The notes under the pieces: model-generated
What the model was told of the DNA's origin: nothing
Database searches by the model: none
Seen by the model: only the letters and a program-made list of their open reading frames with translations
Program-made: the position numbers and the translations under genes
Shown: piece by piece, positions 17,644 through 28,712 of the stretch
Position numbering within the stretch: the stretch's first letter is position 1
Layout: each line of letters starts with the position of its first letter
Source of the DNA: Spirosoma telluris
GTDB lineage: Bacteria; Bacteroidota; Bacteroidia; Cytophagales; Spirosomataceae
Reading direction: 5' to 3'
Assembly (NCBI GenBank): GCA_003259005.1
Contig: QLII01000001.1
Location: forward strand, 2,744,501 to 2,808,500
Length of the DNA: 64,000 bases

Positions 17644-19811
17644 ATGATTATAATCTACTTGAAAAGTTTGTGGCAACCGACCATTCGATTGCCCTACTTA
17701 CTAATCGGTCTACTTGTAGCAGCACCTTTACTCGTAAGGGCTCAACTGCTGACCCTCCTGCGTTTCAATGTGCTACAGAAAGTATATCACCTGCCGAGCG
17801 GCAGGCCCTTGAAGCCCAGGCTTCCGTGGCCCTTAGTTTAAAACAAGCCTCTGGAGTAGCCCCCACTATTACCTATGTCCCAATCAGACCGCACATTATC
17901 CGAAAAGCGGATGGAACGGGTGGCTACTCGATGGCCAGTCTTAACAATGTGCTAGCGCTCACTAATAAATACTACCTTCAGAATGGGAGTGGTATCCAAT
18001 TTTACTTCTCAGGGAGTACCCCGATTATATAAATAATGATGCCCTATACACTCAGTATCAGCAAAATACGGATGATGCCACAGTGGCCCCGAATGATGTA
18101 AACAATGCCTTGAACCAGTACTATGTCAACGCATTCAATACGGCTGGTTTGGGCGGTTATGCCCATTCCCTGCCAATTCGATAGCGTCTACCCGTTCCAT
18201 TATTCTCAATACAACTAATGATAGTGACATGGGGAATCGACTGGTACCTCACGAGTTAGGTCATACCTTTAACCTATTGCATACCCACGAGCCAGCTTAT
18301 GGATACGAACGGGTAACGCGGGGCACTGGAGCCAATTGCACTACCGCAGGCGATCTGGTCTGCGATACCCCAGCAGACCCTTACGGGCACTTTACAGGAG
18401 CAGACTATTCCTGCATAGCTGGATGCCCACCCTCGTATACGTGCTCTTTTGTCGACGATCAAGGGAATGCCTATAAGCCCTCGCCCACCAATATTATGTC
18501 GTATTATTTCCCCTGTACGCACGATTTCACGCCTGGGCAGTACGACCGTATCATGGCAGGGCTGGCGCTGCGTCAGAGCCATACAGCCTATACCCTCGAT
18601 GCGCCTGCAACCGTTATGGCAGCTCCTTCAAATGTAGTTGCTACCCTAACTAATGGTGGCATAGTGATTAGCTGGCAGGATAATTCCAGTACGGAAATGG
18701 GCTACTTCATCGAGCGGTCTACCGACCCCACAACGGGCTTTTCACCCATAGGTGGTGTCAGCCCCAATGTAACGACGTTTACGGATGTATCGTTTACATC
18801 CCACACTACCTATTACTATCGAATTAAGGCCTCTAATACAACTACCGGGAGTACGAGCCCAATCGCTACGGTGGTAGTTTCGGATTGTTTTCCATTGTTT
18901 ACAAATGATGGTTGCTCGTTTAGCCTTATTATAAAGGGAGTGATCGTCAATGGAACAACCCTAAGCCAGAATTCAGGCTGTTCACCGGCTAGCAGTGGTT
19001 ATTATACTTCCTTCACGGCTGTTAGTGGGACCGTTACGGCAGGGCAATCGGCAACCTTTACGGTCACAAAGGGGACACCTAACAGTATGGGTGGTAGCAT
19101 TTGGGTTGATCTAAATAACAATGGCGTATTTGAAACTAGCGAGCGGTTATATCAAATGCCAGCGACCACTACAACGAGTACGTTTTCGGGTAGTCTGGCC
19201 ATTCCCATCAGCACCACGGCTGCCACTATTGCCATGCGTGTTGTTGCGGCATTTTCAACTGTTCCCTCCGATCCATGTGGAAGTTATGGATATGGAGAAA
19301 CGGAGGATTATAGGCTGGTGGTGAACCAGCCGTGTACTACACCAATAGCTAATCTGAGTGGAACAACGACTATTACGGCTGGCCAGACGGCTACATTGAT
19401 TACTAGTCTAACGGGCACTGCACCTTATTCCTTAACGGTTAACCCCAGTAGTGGTTCTCCTATTACATTTTCCGGCATTGCAGCATCCCCTTTAGTTTCA
19501 CTGTGGCGCCTACAGTCAGTACAACCTACACACTCGGACGGGTAGCTAATGGCTGTGGCACAGGTTCAGTAAGTGGAGCAGCGATCGTTACCGTTAACCC
19601 CTGTACAGTCATGTATACGCTTAAAGCAGGTAATTGGGACGACCCTGGCGTTTGGTCCTGTAACCGCATACCTGACCAATCAGATACCGTTCAGATAGGT
19701 CATGTAGTAACAATTCCGGCCAGCTTCATGGCCAGAGCGTTGCAAGTGAACTATACTACAGGAGGATTAGTCGCTATAAATTCAACAGCTCAATTGCGCC
19801 TGGGTCCATAA
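17644..19811 (+). CDS. secreted M43 metalloprotease with FN3 and GEVED domains (four frameshifts)
   Basis: About 723 residues after restoring single bases near 17744, 18020, 18166 and 19492. Order seen: signal peptide ending LLVRAQ; a pro-region; the M43 (pappalysin-like) catalytic domain with the zinc motif HELGHTFNLLH, cysteines and a Met-turn NIMSYYFPC; a fibronectin type III domain (from about WQDNSSTEMGYFIE); a GEVED domain (IWVDLNNNGVFE ... GETEDYRLVV); a C-terminal domain (GNWDDPGVWSC ... VVTIPASF) seen at the end of many Spirosoma-like secreted proteins. It probably degrades extracellular protein. The upstream AT-rich region and four breaks make it look fragmentary, but all domains are present. 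Confidence 0.87.
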
Positions 19812-19948
19812 ATACCCCTCAGTTAAAATGACTATTTTACCCTACACCGTCAATGAAGCCTATGTGTTATTAATTTATCTTCTACATATAAAGCATTTTT
19901 CTGAAACCGTTGTTATTAAGTAGAATCTACTTAGCAAATGTAAGTATC

Positions 19949-20527
19949 ATGAACATATTAAAATGGTTGTTCTGTGTAGTTACCTGCTGTTTGGCCTGTT
20001 CAAAGTCGTCAACTATGCCCGATCCAGTAGCAATAATTGATGGGCCTTACCGAGTAACCGCAATCCTCAATGACTCAACCTGGTATGGGTCTACTTATGC
20101 TTCTAAAACAATAGCTCTAACTGGCGAGACTGCCTGTACAGCAAATAGAGTAGATATTAGTTTCTCGACAGACTTGCCTTACAATAAAAACACTCCTAAG
20201 CAAGTAGTTACTGGCTGTTTAGGGAATTGTGTACCGACTCAAATACTAGCATTTCACAATATTCCACTGGCTGTAGGCAAGTACGAAGTATCAGCATTAA
20301 ACTCGTGTGTAAGTCCACAAGGCGCTATTACCTACTTCTTGCTAATTGGTGGTGATGTTATTAGTAAAACATATACATCTAAAGCCAGTAGCATAGGCTG
20401 GGTTCAGATTACGGGATACAATGCAAGCCAAAATGCGATTCAGGGCATTTTTGATGTTGAGCTATCTGATGATTCCGCCCAAACGGTACACGTTAAAAAC
20501 GGTGATTTTAAAGCACTTATTAACTAA
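19949..20527 (+). CDS. DUF6252-like lipoprotein
   Basis: A 192-residue lipoprotein: signal peptide MNILKWLFCVVTCCLA, lipobox Cys, then SKSS. The body (DGPYRVTAILNDSTWYGS, later GVFDVEL-type ending as IQGIFDVELSD) fits a Bacteroidota family of beta-sandwich lipoproteins (DUF6252). Its function is unknown. The ATG at 19949 is preferred because the frame's earlier start at 19910 would put 13 residues before the signal peptide. The codon use is more AT-rich than the average gene here. Confidence 0.7.
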   Translation: MNILKWLFCVVTCCLACSKSSTMPDPVAIIDGPYRVTAILNDSTWYGSTYASKTIALTGETACTANRVDISFSTDLPYNKNTPKQVVTGCLGNCVPTQILAFHNIPLAVGKYEVSALNSCVSPQGAITYFLLIGGDVISKTYTSKASSIGWVQITGYNASQNAIQGIFDVELSDDSAQTVHVKNGDFKALIN

Positions 20528-20781
20528 CGCTTTGGTAAAATAGATTGCCCTGATTCGTAGTATGTTATAAGGCAAATTTAAGGTTTAGTTGGACAATAGT
20601 TTGATATAAGTCATTTTCTGAGCACAATACTAATAAAAGGGTCCAGGCAGCCAAACAAAAGAGGGTATAAGTCGATTGTAGTAGTAGGTAATACAGTATA
20701 TGTTCATTATATAACCCTACTCAACCCCATGACAACTCATACGAACTATAGCGGAATAGCGAATCAAAAACGATTAAATGT

Positions 20782-23068
20782 ATGGAACATAATCCCAAAA
20801 ATGTAGCGTTTGTTGGTGATTATTTACCTCGACAGTGTGGTATTGCTACGTTCACATCTGATCTCTATCAATCTTACAACTCGTTTATTCCGAATTCCAA
20901 CGCTATAGTTATATCCGTTAACGATACGCCCGATGGCTATGAGTACCCGTCAGAGGTTCGGTATGATTTTTACCAGCATGACCAGAATGCCTATCGTAAA
21001 GCGGCTGAGTTTCTGAATTCAAAAGATGTTGATGTTGTCTGTTTGCAGCACGAATACGGTATCTATGGGGCTCGGCGGGAGTTATATTCTGACGCTGCTA
21101 CGGAATCTGACCATGCCGGTTGTGACTACGTTTCATACCATTCTGAAAGACCCAAACGAAGAGCAGTTGGTGGTTCTGAAAAGCATTGCCGATCTATCGT
21201 CCCGGGTGATTTGTATGACCGAAAAAGGCCGGGATTTTCTGATTAATATCTACGAAGTTCCTGACGATAAAATCGACGTTATTCCTCACGGCATTCCCGA
21301 TATGCCTTTTGTCGATCCCCATTTTTATAAGGATAAATTTGGGATGGAAGGCAAACAAACACTATTGACCTTTGGCTTGCTTTCGCCGAATAAAGGCATC
21401 GAGAATGTGATTCGAGCCTTGCCCCGTATTGTGGAGCAATGTCCAAATGTGGTCTATATGGTATTGGGGGCTACGCATCCACATCTGCTAAAGCATGAGG
21501 GTGAAGCCTACCGCGATAGCCTGAAAAAATTAGCCGCTGATCTGGGCGTTCGCGATCACATTCGGTTCTATAATCAGTTTGTTGAGCTGGAAGATCTACG
21601 CGAATACCTCGGCTCTGCCGATATATACATTACGCCTTATCTGAACCCAGCTCAAATTACTTCAGGTACGCTATCCTATGCATTTGGCTGTGGGAAGGCC
21701 GTTATATCAACCCCTACTGGCACGCCGAAGAACTGCTGGCTGAGGCCGGGGTATATTAGTTCCTTTTGGTGATTCTGAAGCCATTGCTGATCAGGTTATT
21801 AACTTGCTAATTGACGAACCGGTACGACACGCTATGCGCAAGAAAGCGTATATGATGGGCCGTGAGATGATCTGGGAGCAGGTTATTCAGTTCTATGCTC
21901 ATTCGTTTACGCAAGCACGGCAGGAACGTATGAGTACGATCAATAGTCAAGTGCCCTATGCAGTAGGTGCTCATAGCACGGCCGCGTTTAAACTACCTGT
22001 ACTTCGGCTCGATCACTTGTTCCGATTAACAGATTCTACGGGTATTGTGCAACACGCCGGCACCACCTGCCGTATTACGAAGAAGGCTATTGCACCGACG
22101 ATAACGCACGGGCACTGATCCTGACCCAGATTTTGCAGGAGGCCGGTTTGAGCGATGCAAAACTGGCGCGTACTGCCGACAACTACTGTGCCTTCATCAA
22201 CCATGCCTATACGCATGATTACCGCCGATTCCGAAACTTTATGAGTTACGACCGTCGGTGGCTCGAAGAAGTGGGTTCTGATGACAGCACAGGCCGAACG
22301 ATCTGGGCACTGGGTACGTGTATTGGTCGGGCTACGGATCGAAATACCGTTAGCTGGGCGATGAATTTGTTTGAAAATGTACTGCCGAGTGTCGTAACAA
22401 TGACCTCTCCCCGCGCCTGGGCTTTCTCCTTGTTAGGTATTCACGAATACCAGAAAAAGTTTAACGACGACCGACTGGCCAAAACCATTCAGCGTCAATT
22501 GCTCGATAAACTAGTTTTTCGTTATACCGAAACCGCCACAGAAGACTGGCCCTGGTTTGAAAATACGTTGTCGTATGACAATGCGGTACTAGCTCATGCG
22601 CTGCTCCGATCTGGCGACGAACGGCTGATTCAAATGGGTTTAACCTCACTGCGCTGGTTAATAAACCTCCAAACAGCTGCGTATGGCCATTTTCAGCCTA
22701 TCGGATCAAATGGATTTTATACAAAAGGCCAGAATCGAGCCTATTTCGATCAGCAACCACTCGAAGCCCAAAGTACTATTTCGGCTTGCTTGGCAGCTCT
22801 GGAGGTAACGGGCGAACCCGAATGGCAACGTACTGCCATTCGGGTTTTTAAATGGTTTACGGGCTTTAATGACCTTGGCTTACCACTCTATGATCAACAG
22901 ACGGGTGGTTGTCGCGATGGTCTACACATTGACCGGGTCAATCAGAATCAGGGGGCTGAGTCAACGCTGTCTTATTTAATTGCGTTGGCCGAATTACACA
23001 TGGCTCAAAAGAAAAAGGTTGAGATGAAATCAGTACATGTTGACATGCCCGCTCTACTAAATGGGTAA
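20782..23068 (+). CDS. GT4 glycosyltransferase fused to an (alpha/alpha)6-like domain (four frameshifts)
   Basis: About 763 residues once two G near 21067-21070, a T near 21715, a G near 21744 and a C near 22057 are restored. The first half is a GT-B family 4 transferase: GDYLPRQCGIATFTSDL, the LQHEYGIYG loop, VVTTFHT, the phosphate region VIPHGIPD, LLTFGLLSPNKGIE, and the donor-binding stretch ITSGTLSYAFGCGKAVIST. The second half (from about 390) has YYEEGYCTDDNARAL and WFENTLSYDNAVL, typical of a helical six-hairpin domain. It is followed by GH130; such GT4-GH130 pairs are thought to act on mannose-containing intracellular glycans. The exact linkage is not known. Confidence 0.87.
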
Positions 23069-23167
23069 TTTGTCGAACAGTTACTTCGTTTATCAGTTGG
23101 ACAGTTAATAAATTTACGCAGATCCTTTCTGAGAATAGGGTAACTGACCACCTTCTTACTGACGCTG

Positions 23168-24656
23168 ATGAGTATAAAAGCCACCCGAACAGGTATTGTT
23201 CTGCGGCCCGATCCTACTCGGGTTCTGTTTCGCCCATTTGAATTGGGGAGCACTACCCGTACCCTGAAAATTATTGCCAGAGTCGGTAGTATGACCGATG
23301 AAGAAGCCGAACAAAAGCTCGATGAAGTGATTCGCGAGTTGGGGGCAGGCACTATAAACTCGAACGGTTTTTATTGCAGCGATTTGAGCAAATCAAGCCG
23401 CAGCTATTAACGGATGAGCCATTAACGGAAGATCGAAAATTGTTACTCGGTGCCTATTTCACGATGGAGTATTCGCTTGAATCGGCAGCACTTTTTAATC
23501 CATCCATGATCTGGCACCCTGATCAGACTAACGTACCCCCAGGCTTTAAACGCTTTATTCTTAGCCTTCGCGCAACTGAGAGAGGGCACGTTTCGTCGAT
23601 TTCATTCCGAATGGGTTACATTGATGAAGCGGGGAAAATCGTCCTAAGGAAGCCATCCCGCTATGTGACGTCACCGGCTATGGTTCCCAATCATCTGTTT
23701 AACCGGTCTATGTTCGAGCGCAAGCTTTATGAATTGCGGCTGGAGAACAGTATTCAGGAAAAAATGATGGCTGGCCTGGGAGATGAATTTAGTCTGCTTG
23801 AACTCGAAGCCCAGATCAAACGCGTGTCGGCGCAGTATCGCTATAATGCCGAGTATGAGACTATTGCCAGTGGATTACTAGCACTGGCTAAGTCTAATTA
23901 CGAAGTTCACTTCGACGATGATCAGAGCTTAGACGAACGATGCATTTTCCCAAATTCACCGAATGAAACGAATGGAATCGAAGATGCTCGCTTTGTGCAG
24001 TTCACGGATGAAAATGGTCAAATAACCTACTATGCGACCTACACGGCCTACAATGGGAGAGTAACCTTTCCACAACTACTGGAAACCAAGGATTTTACTC
24101 ATTTTAGTGTAAGCACGCTCAATGGTGCCGAGGTCTCCAATAAAGGAATGGCTCTGTTTCCTCGTAAAGTCAATGGAAAATATGCTATGATTTCACGCCA
24201 GGATGGTGAGAACATTTACCTAATGTATTCTGAGGATTTGTATTTCTGGCAGACCAAAGACATTTTGTTGAAGCCAACCTATCATTGGGAGTATGTGCAA
24301 CTAGGTAACTGCGGTTCGCCTATTGAAACCGAAGCAGGCTGGCTGGTACTTAGCCATGGGGTTGGGCCTATGCGGAAATATGCCATTGGCGCTTTCCTGC
24401 TTGATCTGAACGATCCCAGTAAAGTAATTGGCCGTACTGCTGAGCCAATTCTTAGTCCAGACGAGAACGAACGGAAGGCTATGTGCCAAACGTAGTCTAC
24501 AGCTGTGGCGCGGTCATCAACAATGAGGACTTGATTATTCCCTACGCGATGGCCGATTACGCCAGCAGTTTTGCAACCGTAAACGTAAAGGAACTCCTGG
24601 CCGAACTTACGGGTCAGAATAAACCACAAATGATCTCCACTGAGGTAGCTGTTTAA
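23168..24656 (+). CDS. GH130 family beta-mannoside phosphorylase-like enzyme (two frameshifts)
   Basis: About 496 residues after restoring a T near 23339-23340 and a G near 24473-24474. The family-130 five-blade propeller is recognisable by FNPSMIWHPDQ, NGIEDARFV (catalytic Asp region), YATYTAYNG, GMALFPRKVNGKYAMISRQDGEN, LGNCGSPIETEAGWLVLSHGVG and the C-terminal YSCGAVINNEDLIIPYAMAD. GH130 enzymes phosphorolyse or hydrolyse beta-mannosides; this long form with an N-terminal alpha-helical region is the GH130_2-like type. It has no signal peptide, so it acts in the cytosol. It follows the GT4 gene at 99 bases and ends at a good terminator. Confidence 0.88.
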
Positions 24657-24688
24657 TGGATTAACTCTAAATGTGAATTCAGTTATAG

Positions 24689-24717
24689 GAAACGCCCGGC
24701 TTTCCACCGGGCGTTTC
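24689..24717. terminator. bidirectional terminator between GH130 and CNNM genes
   Basis: An 11-bp perfect stem GAAACGCCCGG / CCGGGCGTTTC with a 7-base loop, then TATTTTATT on the + strand and TATAAC on the other. It sits between convergent genes. Confidence 0.85.
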
Positions 24718-24743
24718 TATTTTATTGCTTATTAGGCCTTATC

Positions 24744-26033
24744 TTATTCCTCCGTTAACTTCTTTACCAGGATCTTATCAATCCGGCTTTTGTCCATATC
24801 CACAATCTCGAACTGGTATTTATGCCAGACAAACGTTTCCCCGGCTTTGGGAATATCTTTCAGGATATGAAGCGCAAACCCACCGAGGGTGTCGAAGCCA
24901 GTTAAATCGCGCCTGGCCTGCGTGGTTATAGTAATGGAAAAATAAGACAGAAAATCTTCGAAAGGCAATTGGGCATCAATGAGGAAGGTGCCGTCTTCTC
25001 GTTCCCTAATTTCGTAATCGGAATGAATATCGTCGTTGATATCGCCTACCAGCACATCCAGAATATCGTTGAGTGTAATGATTCCTAACACGCCACCGTA
25101 CTCATCGACAATGGTTCCAACATACTGACGGCGTTCGCGGAAGCGCTCCAGAACCTGGTAAGCCTTGTTATTTTCAGGAATAAACAACGCATCCCGCTTC
25201 ATATCGGTCAGGCGTAGTAGCTCGGTATCGAGGTCTTTGCCTAGAAAATCTTTCGAGTAAATCAACCCGACTACCTCATCAACACTACCGTTGCAAAGCG
25301 GGTAAACCGAGTGTTTGTATTCCAGGATTTTAGCCTTGTTTTCAGCGGGTTCGTCTTCCAGATCGAGATAAATAATTTCCTGTCGATTGGTCATCAACGA
25401 GGTGATCTTGCGGTCGCCAAGTTGAAATACATTCTGAACAATTTCCTGTTCAATTTCTTCAATGGCTCCACCCGAGGTACCCTCCTGAATTAAACTCTTG
25501 ATTTCCTCCTCAGTCACAGCGCTCTCATTTGGCTTGATATTCAGAATCTTAAGCAATAAATCACTCGAAACTGTCAGAAGGGCAATAAAAGGTGAGGTTA
25601 GCTTAGATAGAAAAATCATAGGGGCAGCCATCGTTTTGGCGATGCCTTCTGGGTTTGAAAGCCCAATGCGTTTCGGTACTAGTTCGCCAAATACGAGCGA
25701 CAGATAGGTCAATAGAAATAGCACCAGCACAACAGCTACCGAATGTGCATAGGGACGGACAAGGTCTATCTGAGAAACAAAATTCTGAACATCATCGGTC
25801 AGTTTATCACCCGAAAAAATACCTAATAAAATACCAATCAGGGTGATACCGATCTGTACCGTCGACAGAAAACGGTTGGGCGAGTTGGACAGGTCAAGCG
25901 CTACCTGCGCCCGGCGGTCACCGTTTTTGGCGGCTGTTTCTAATTTGGACTTACGCGATGAGACTAAGGCAATTTCTGACATCGAGAACACGCCGTTCAG
26001 AATTGTCAGGAGTAATATAATGAGGAGTTCCAC
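24744..26033 (-). CDS. CNNM/CorC-type membrane protein (haemolysin-like)
   Basis: A 429-residue protein: DUF21 (CNNM) transmembrane domain in residues 1-190 with the FSMSEIALVSSRKSKLE opening, LSLVFGELVPKRIGL and NPEGIA motifs, then two CBS domains (MTNRQEIIYLDLEDEP, VGTIVDEYGGVLGIITLNDI), then a CorC_HlyC domain. Proteins of this type are thought to transport or sense Mg2+ or Co2+; the old name haemolysin is misleading. The gene is intact and single. A second, divergent member lies at 54097. Confidence 0.92.
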   Translation of the reverse strand: MELLIILLLTILNGVFSMSEIALVSSRKSKLETAAKNGDRRAQVALDLSNSPNRFLSTVQIGITLIGILLGIFSGDKLTDDVQNFVSQIDLVRPYAHSVAVVLVLFLLTYLSLVFGELVPKRIGLSNPEGIAKTMAAPMIFLSKLTSPFIALLTVSSDLLLKILNIKPNESAVTEEEIKSLIQEGTSGGAIEEIEQEIVQNVFQLGDRKITSLMTNRQEIIYLDLEDEPAENKAKILEYKHSVYPLCNGSVDEVVGLIYSKDFLGKDLDTELLRLTDMKRDALFIPENNKAYQVLERFRERRQYVGTIVDEYGGVLGIITLNDILDVLVGDINDDIHSDYEIREREDGTFLIDAQLPFEDFLSYFSITITTQARRDLTGFDTLGGFALHILKDIPKAGETFVWHKYQFEIVDMDKSRIDKILVKKLTEE

Positions 26034-26152
26034 AAAGGAAGTAGGTTGACTTATTGCAAAAATATAGAAACTGAACTGGTTTGCAACTAAATTGACCGTG
26101 TGACAGACCTTCAGTTTTACTACTTTTACGACTTGAACCGCTTAATGTTCTG

Positions 26153-26860
26153 ATGATTGTTTTTATTAACGACCGCCCGATCCGGCTCGTTGGCCCGAAA
26201 GTCGCTGCTCAACTAACTAATTCCGGGTCGAATAACCAATCGACCTTTATCGATTATGATGAGATTGTCGATGCACGTTTAGAGGCCCTCAGGGAAGATG
26301 CCCTGCACGGCCATCTGCTAGTCCTGAACGCGACTCCAGCCACAGTAAGCAAGTTACTCAATCTGCTTCAAAAAGCGGATGCCAGCCACCTCCTGTCGAT
26401 CACACTGGGTTGCCTTGATAAAGAGGCCTGTGAAGAAGCCATAAAAAAACCATTTAAAGTTATTAAAGCGGCAGGTGGTATCGTTTTTAAGGACGACAAA
26501 ATACTGCTCATGTTCCGGCGAGGTGTCTGGGATCTTCCTAAAGGTAAGTTAGACCTTGGCGAATCATCTAAACAAGGTGCTGCCCGCGAAGTAGAGGAAG
26601 AAACTGGAGTTCGGGTAGCCGTTAGTGAGCGTATCTGCACAACCTGGCATACGTATAAGCTCAACGGCAACCGCATTCTAAAACGCACGAAATGGTATCG
26701 AATGAGTGTTCTGGATGACAGCCGTATGACTCCACAAGCGGATGAGGACATTGAGAAACTGGCCTGGCTCAACCCAAAAGAAACGAAACTAGCCCTTACC
26801 AATTCATTTAGCTCCATCCGGTACGTCATAGATGAAGCCGGAAAGGGGTTTAAAGTGTAG
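26153..26860 (+). CDS. Nudix hydrolase with N-terminal extension
   Basis: A 235-residue protein. Residues about 105-230 form a Nudix domain: the box GKLDLGESSKQGAAREVEEETGV is complete (G-x5-E-x7-R-E-x2-E-E-x-G). The first 100 residues (FINDRPIRLVGPKVAAQL ... HLLVLNATPATVSKLLNLL) are a Bacteroidota-specific extension. Nudix enzymes hydrolyse nucleoside diphosphates linked to other groups; the substrate here is unknown. A TACTTTTA element 35 bases upstream resembles a promoter -7 box with one mismatch. Confidence 0.88.
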   Translation: MIVFINDRPIRLVGPKVAAQLTNSGSNNQSTFIDYDEIVDARLEALREDALHGHLLVLNATPATVSKLLNLLQKADASHLLSITLGCLDKEACEEAIKKPFKVIKAAGGIVFKDDKILLMFRRGVWDLPKGKLDLGESSKQGAAREVEEETGVRVAVSERICTTWHTYKLNGNRILKRTKWYRMSVLDDSRMTPQADEDIEKLAWLNPKETKLALTNSFSSIRYVIDEAGKGFKV

Positions 26861-27314
26861 TTAATCAGGGCAATAGTACTCCGCGAATATGTATAACCCG
26901 GGTACTCGATCAGGATGAATTATATACAAGCAGTGTTTATGCTGTAAGCAAATTAACATAGTACCATTTCCCCTCACCTATTTCGATGACCGTTTAGCCA
27001 TTTCGGCCAGGCTGCTCAATGACAACTTTAAGATTATCAGTCGTGAGCGCGTACCTGATTTTAAAAATTGGCTGGATCAATAGTTCCAGAAATGATTAGC
27101 TCCTTGCCATACTAGGCCAGCCCCCTTAACTCACTCGCTTAATGCTGGTTCGCGCTGTCGTTAGCCTGCAATAGAAATGTGGTACCCGCCATAGCGGAGA
27201 AAAATAAGAATTGGCTAACTAGAAAAAAAGTTAGTTGCTGGCCGTAGGTTTTTATTTAACGAGTCGTCTAATGACCTAAATACCAAGCATCCGTCCAACA
27301 GGAAAACTAAAGAA
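26861..27314. other. intergenic region with a possible gene remnant
   Basis: 454 bases without a complete gene. Positions about 26961-27083 on the + strand read VPFPLTYFDDRLAISARLLN, then an NDNFKIISRERVPDF-like continuation to a TAG at 27081-27083. This has protein-like composition but no start, and I cannot name it; it may be the 3' end of a decayed gene. The last 200 bases before the lipoprotein gene are plain. Confidence 0.3.
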
Positions 27315-28066
27315 ATGCAGAAACTAATCTTTCCAATGTTGCTACTGAGCCTACTGGCATGTAGTAAAAGCGATGACACATCCAGCACAACTACCCCTGT
27401 TACAACCGGGAGTGTGGACATTACCAGCGTGGTGAAGGCCAAGTTTGCCAGTGGGGTTACGATTACCGTTAGTGGCGACAATCTGATCCTTAAAAGCGAT
27501 GGCCGCCCTAATCATAAAACGCCTTACTGGGGTGTTGGCAATGCTTTGTATGAACCCTTTCCTTCAGGTCATTCGGCTAACCCCAATACGATGGTTGCCC
27601 AAAACTATACCATGACCATTCCTGCCAAACCGGCTGGCGCAAGCACTCATGAAGAAACCTCACTTGGTGCTATTGGCCTGGCAATCACTGGCGCGCCTAT
27701 TTTCAATAATAACGAAGGAGGTAATGTAGCGTTGAATGCAGGTACCTTACCTCGTTTGATGGTGCTGGTGCTCACCCAGCCCAAGCGGGTGATTATCATT
27801 ATCACGTTACGGGCACCTATACGACGACAGACGATGCCAAATTAGTCGGCTTTTTACGAGATGGTTTCCCCTTGTATGGGCGTAAGGATAAAGATGGCAC
27901 CTACCCCAGTAACCTCGATGCCTATAATGGCCATACCGCGGCTACTACTGAGTTTCCAGATGGTATTTACCACTATCATACGCGAAATGAGAACTATCTA
28001 AATACGGGCTATTATATCCTTAAATCGGGTAGCTATTATGGCACAAAGGGAACATTCACGCAATAG
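27315..28066 (+). CDS. YHYH-domain lipoprotein (one frameshift)
   Basis: About 250 residues after restoring one A near 27749. A signal peptide with lipobox LLAC is followed by a Ser/Thr linker and the YHYH domain: NHKTPYWGVGNALYEP, TSLGAIGLAITGAPIFNN, then in the next frame HPAQAGDYHYHVTG, GFPLYGRKDKDGTYP and GIYHYHTRNENYLNTG. The two YHYH motifs suggest metal binding; these proteins often lie near copper or cytochrome oxidase assembly genes. Here a MORN-like lipoprotein and an SCO protein follow on the same strand, which fits a small copper-related lipoprotein operon. Confidence 0.85.
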
Positions 28067-28693
28067 AATCTTTCTGTTTATAACTGCTTGTTGCTGCCTT
28101 GTGGTGGCAATAAGCAGCTGTACCAATTCGTCAACAGCAACTACCAAACTAGCACAGGTAAAGGATTATACCATTGACACAACGGGCATTCCACATGATA
28201 CGGTGCTGGTAAGCGACGAACGAGTCTCGGTTGTCAATGGTATTTATCTGGTAAATAATCAAAAATATTCGGGTATTCTAAAAGAGTTTTACCCGAATGG
28301 CACGATAAAAACGTATGCCTCTTTATATCAGGGCATGCTCCATGGCCTTTATAAAAGTTTTACGAAAATGGGCATCCTTATGAAGTACGACTGTATAAGA
28401 ATAACCTGAGTACGGGCAGGCATTATGGCTATTGGCCAGAGGGAGGCATTCTTAAATTCGACTATAGCTATTTCGAAGAAAAAAAGGAAGGCTTGCAAAA
28501 AAGATGGTATAAAAACGGCAAGCCCTATTTATTTACCAACTACACAGATGACCATGAAGATGGGCTTCAGCAGGGTTGGCGGGAGAATGGAAAATTATAT
28601 CTGAACTACATGGCAAAAGACGGACATCGGTACGGCCTACAGCAATCTGCACTTTGCTATACACTGATTAAGCAGAAAATAAAAGCCCGTTAA
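28038..28693 (+). CDS. MORN_2/YwqK-like repeat lipoprotein (one frameshift)
   Basis: About 218 residues after restoring one T near 28358-28361. The start overlaps the end of the YHYH gene by 29 bases. A signal peptide with lipobox ISSC is followed by repeats of the MORN variant type: YSGILKEFYPNGTIKT, LHGLYKSFYENG (across the break), RHYGYWPEGGILK, GLQKRWYKNGKPYLF and GLQQGWRENGKLYLNY. Proteins of this type are often named YwqK-family antitoxins, but that name rests on weak evidence; the repeats are probably a binding surface. Confidence 0.75.
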
Positions 28694-28712
28694 CTAGCCC
28701 CTATATGCAGCC

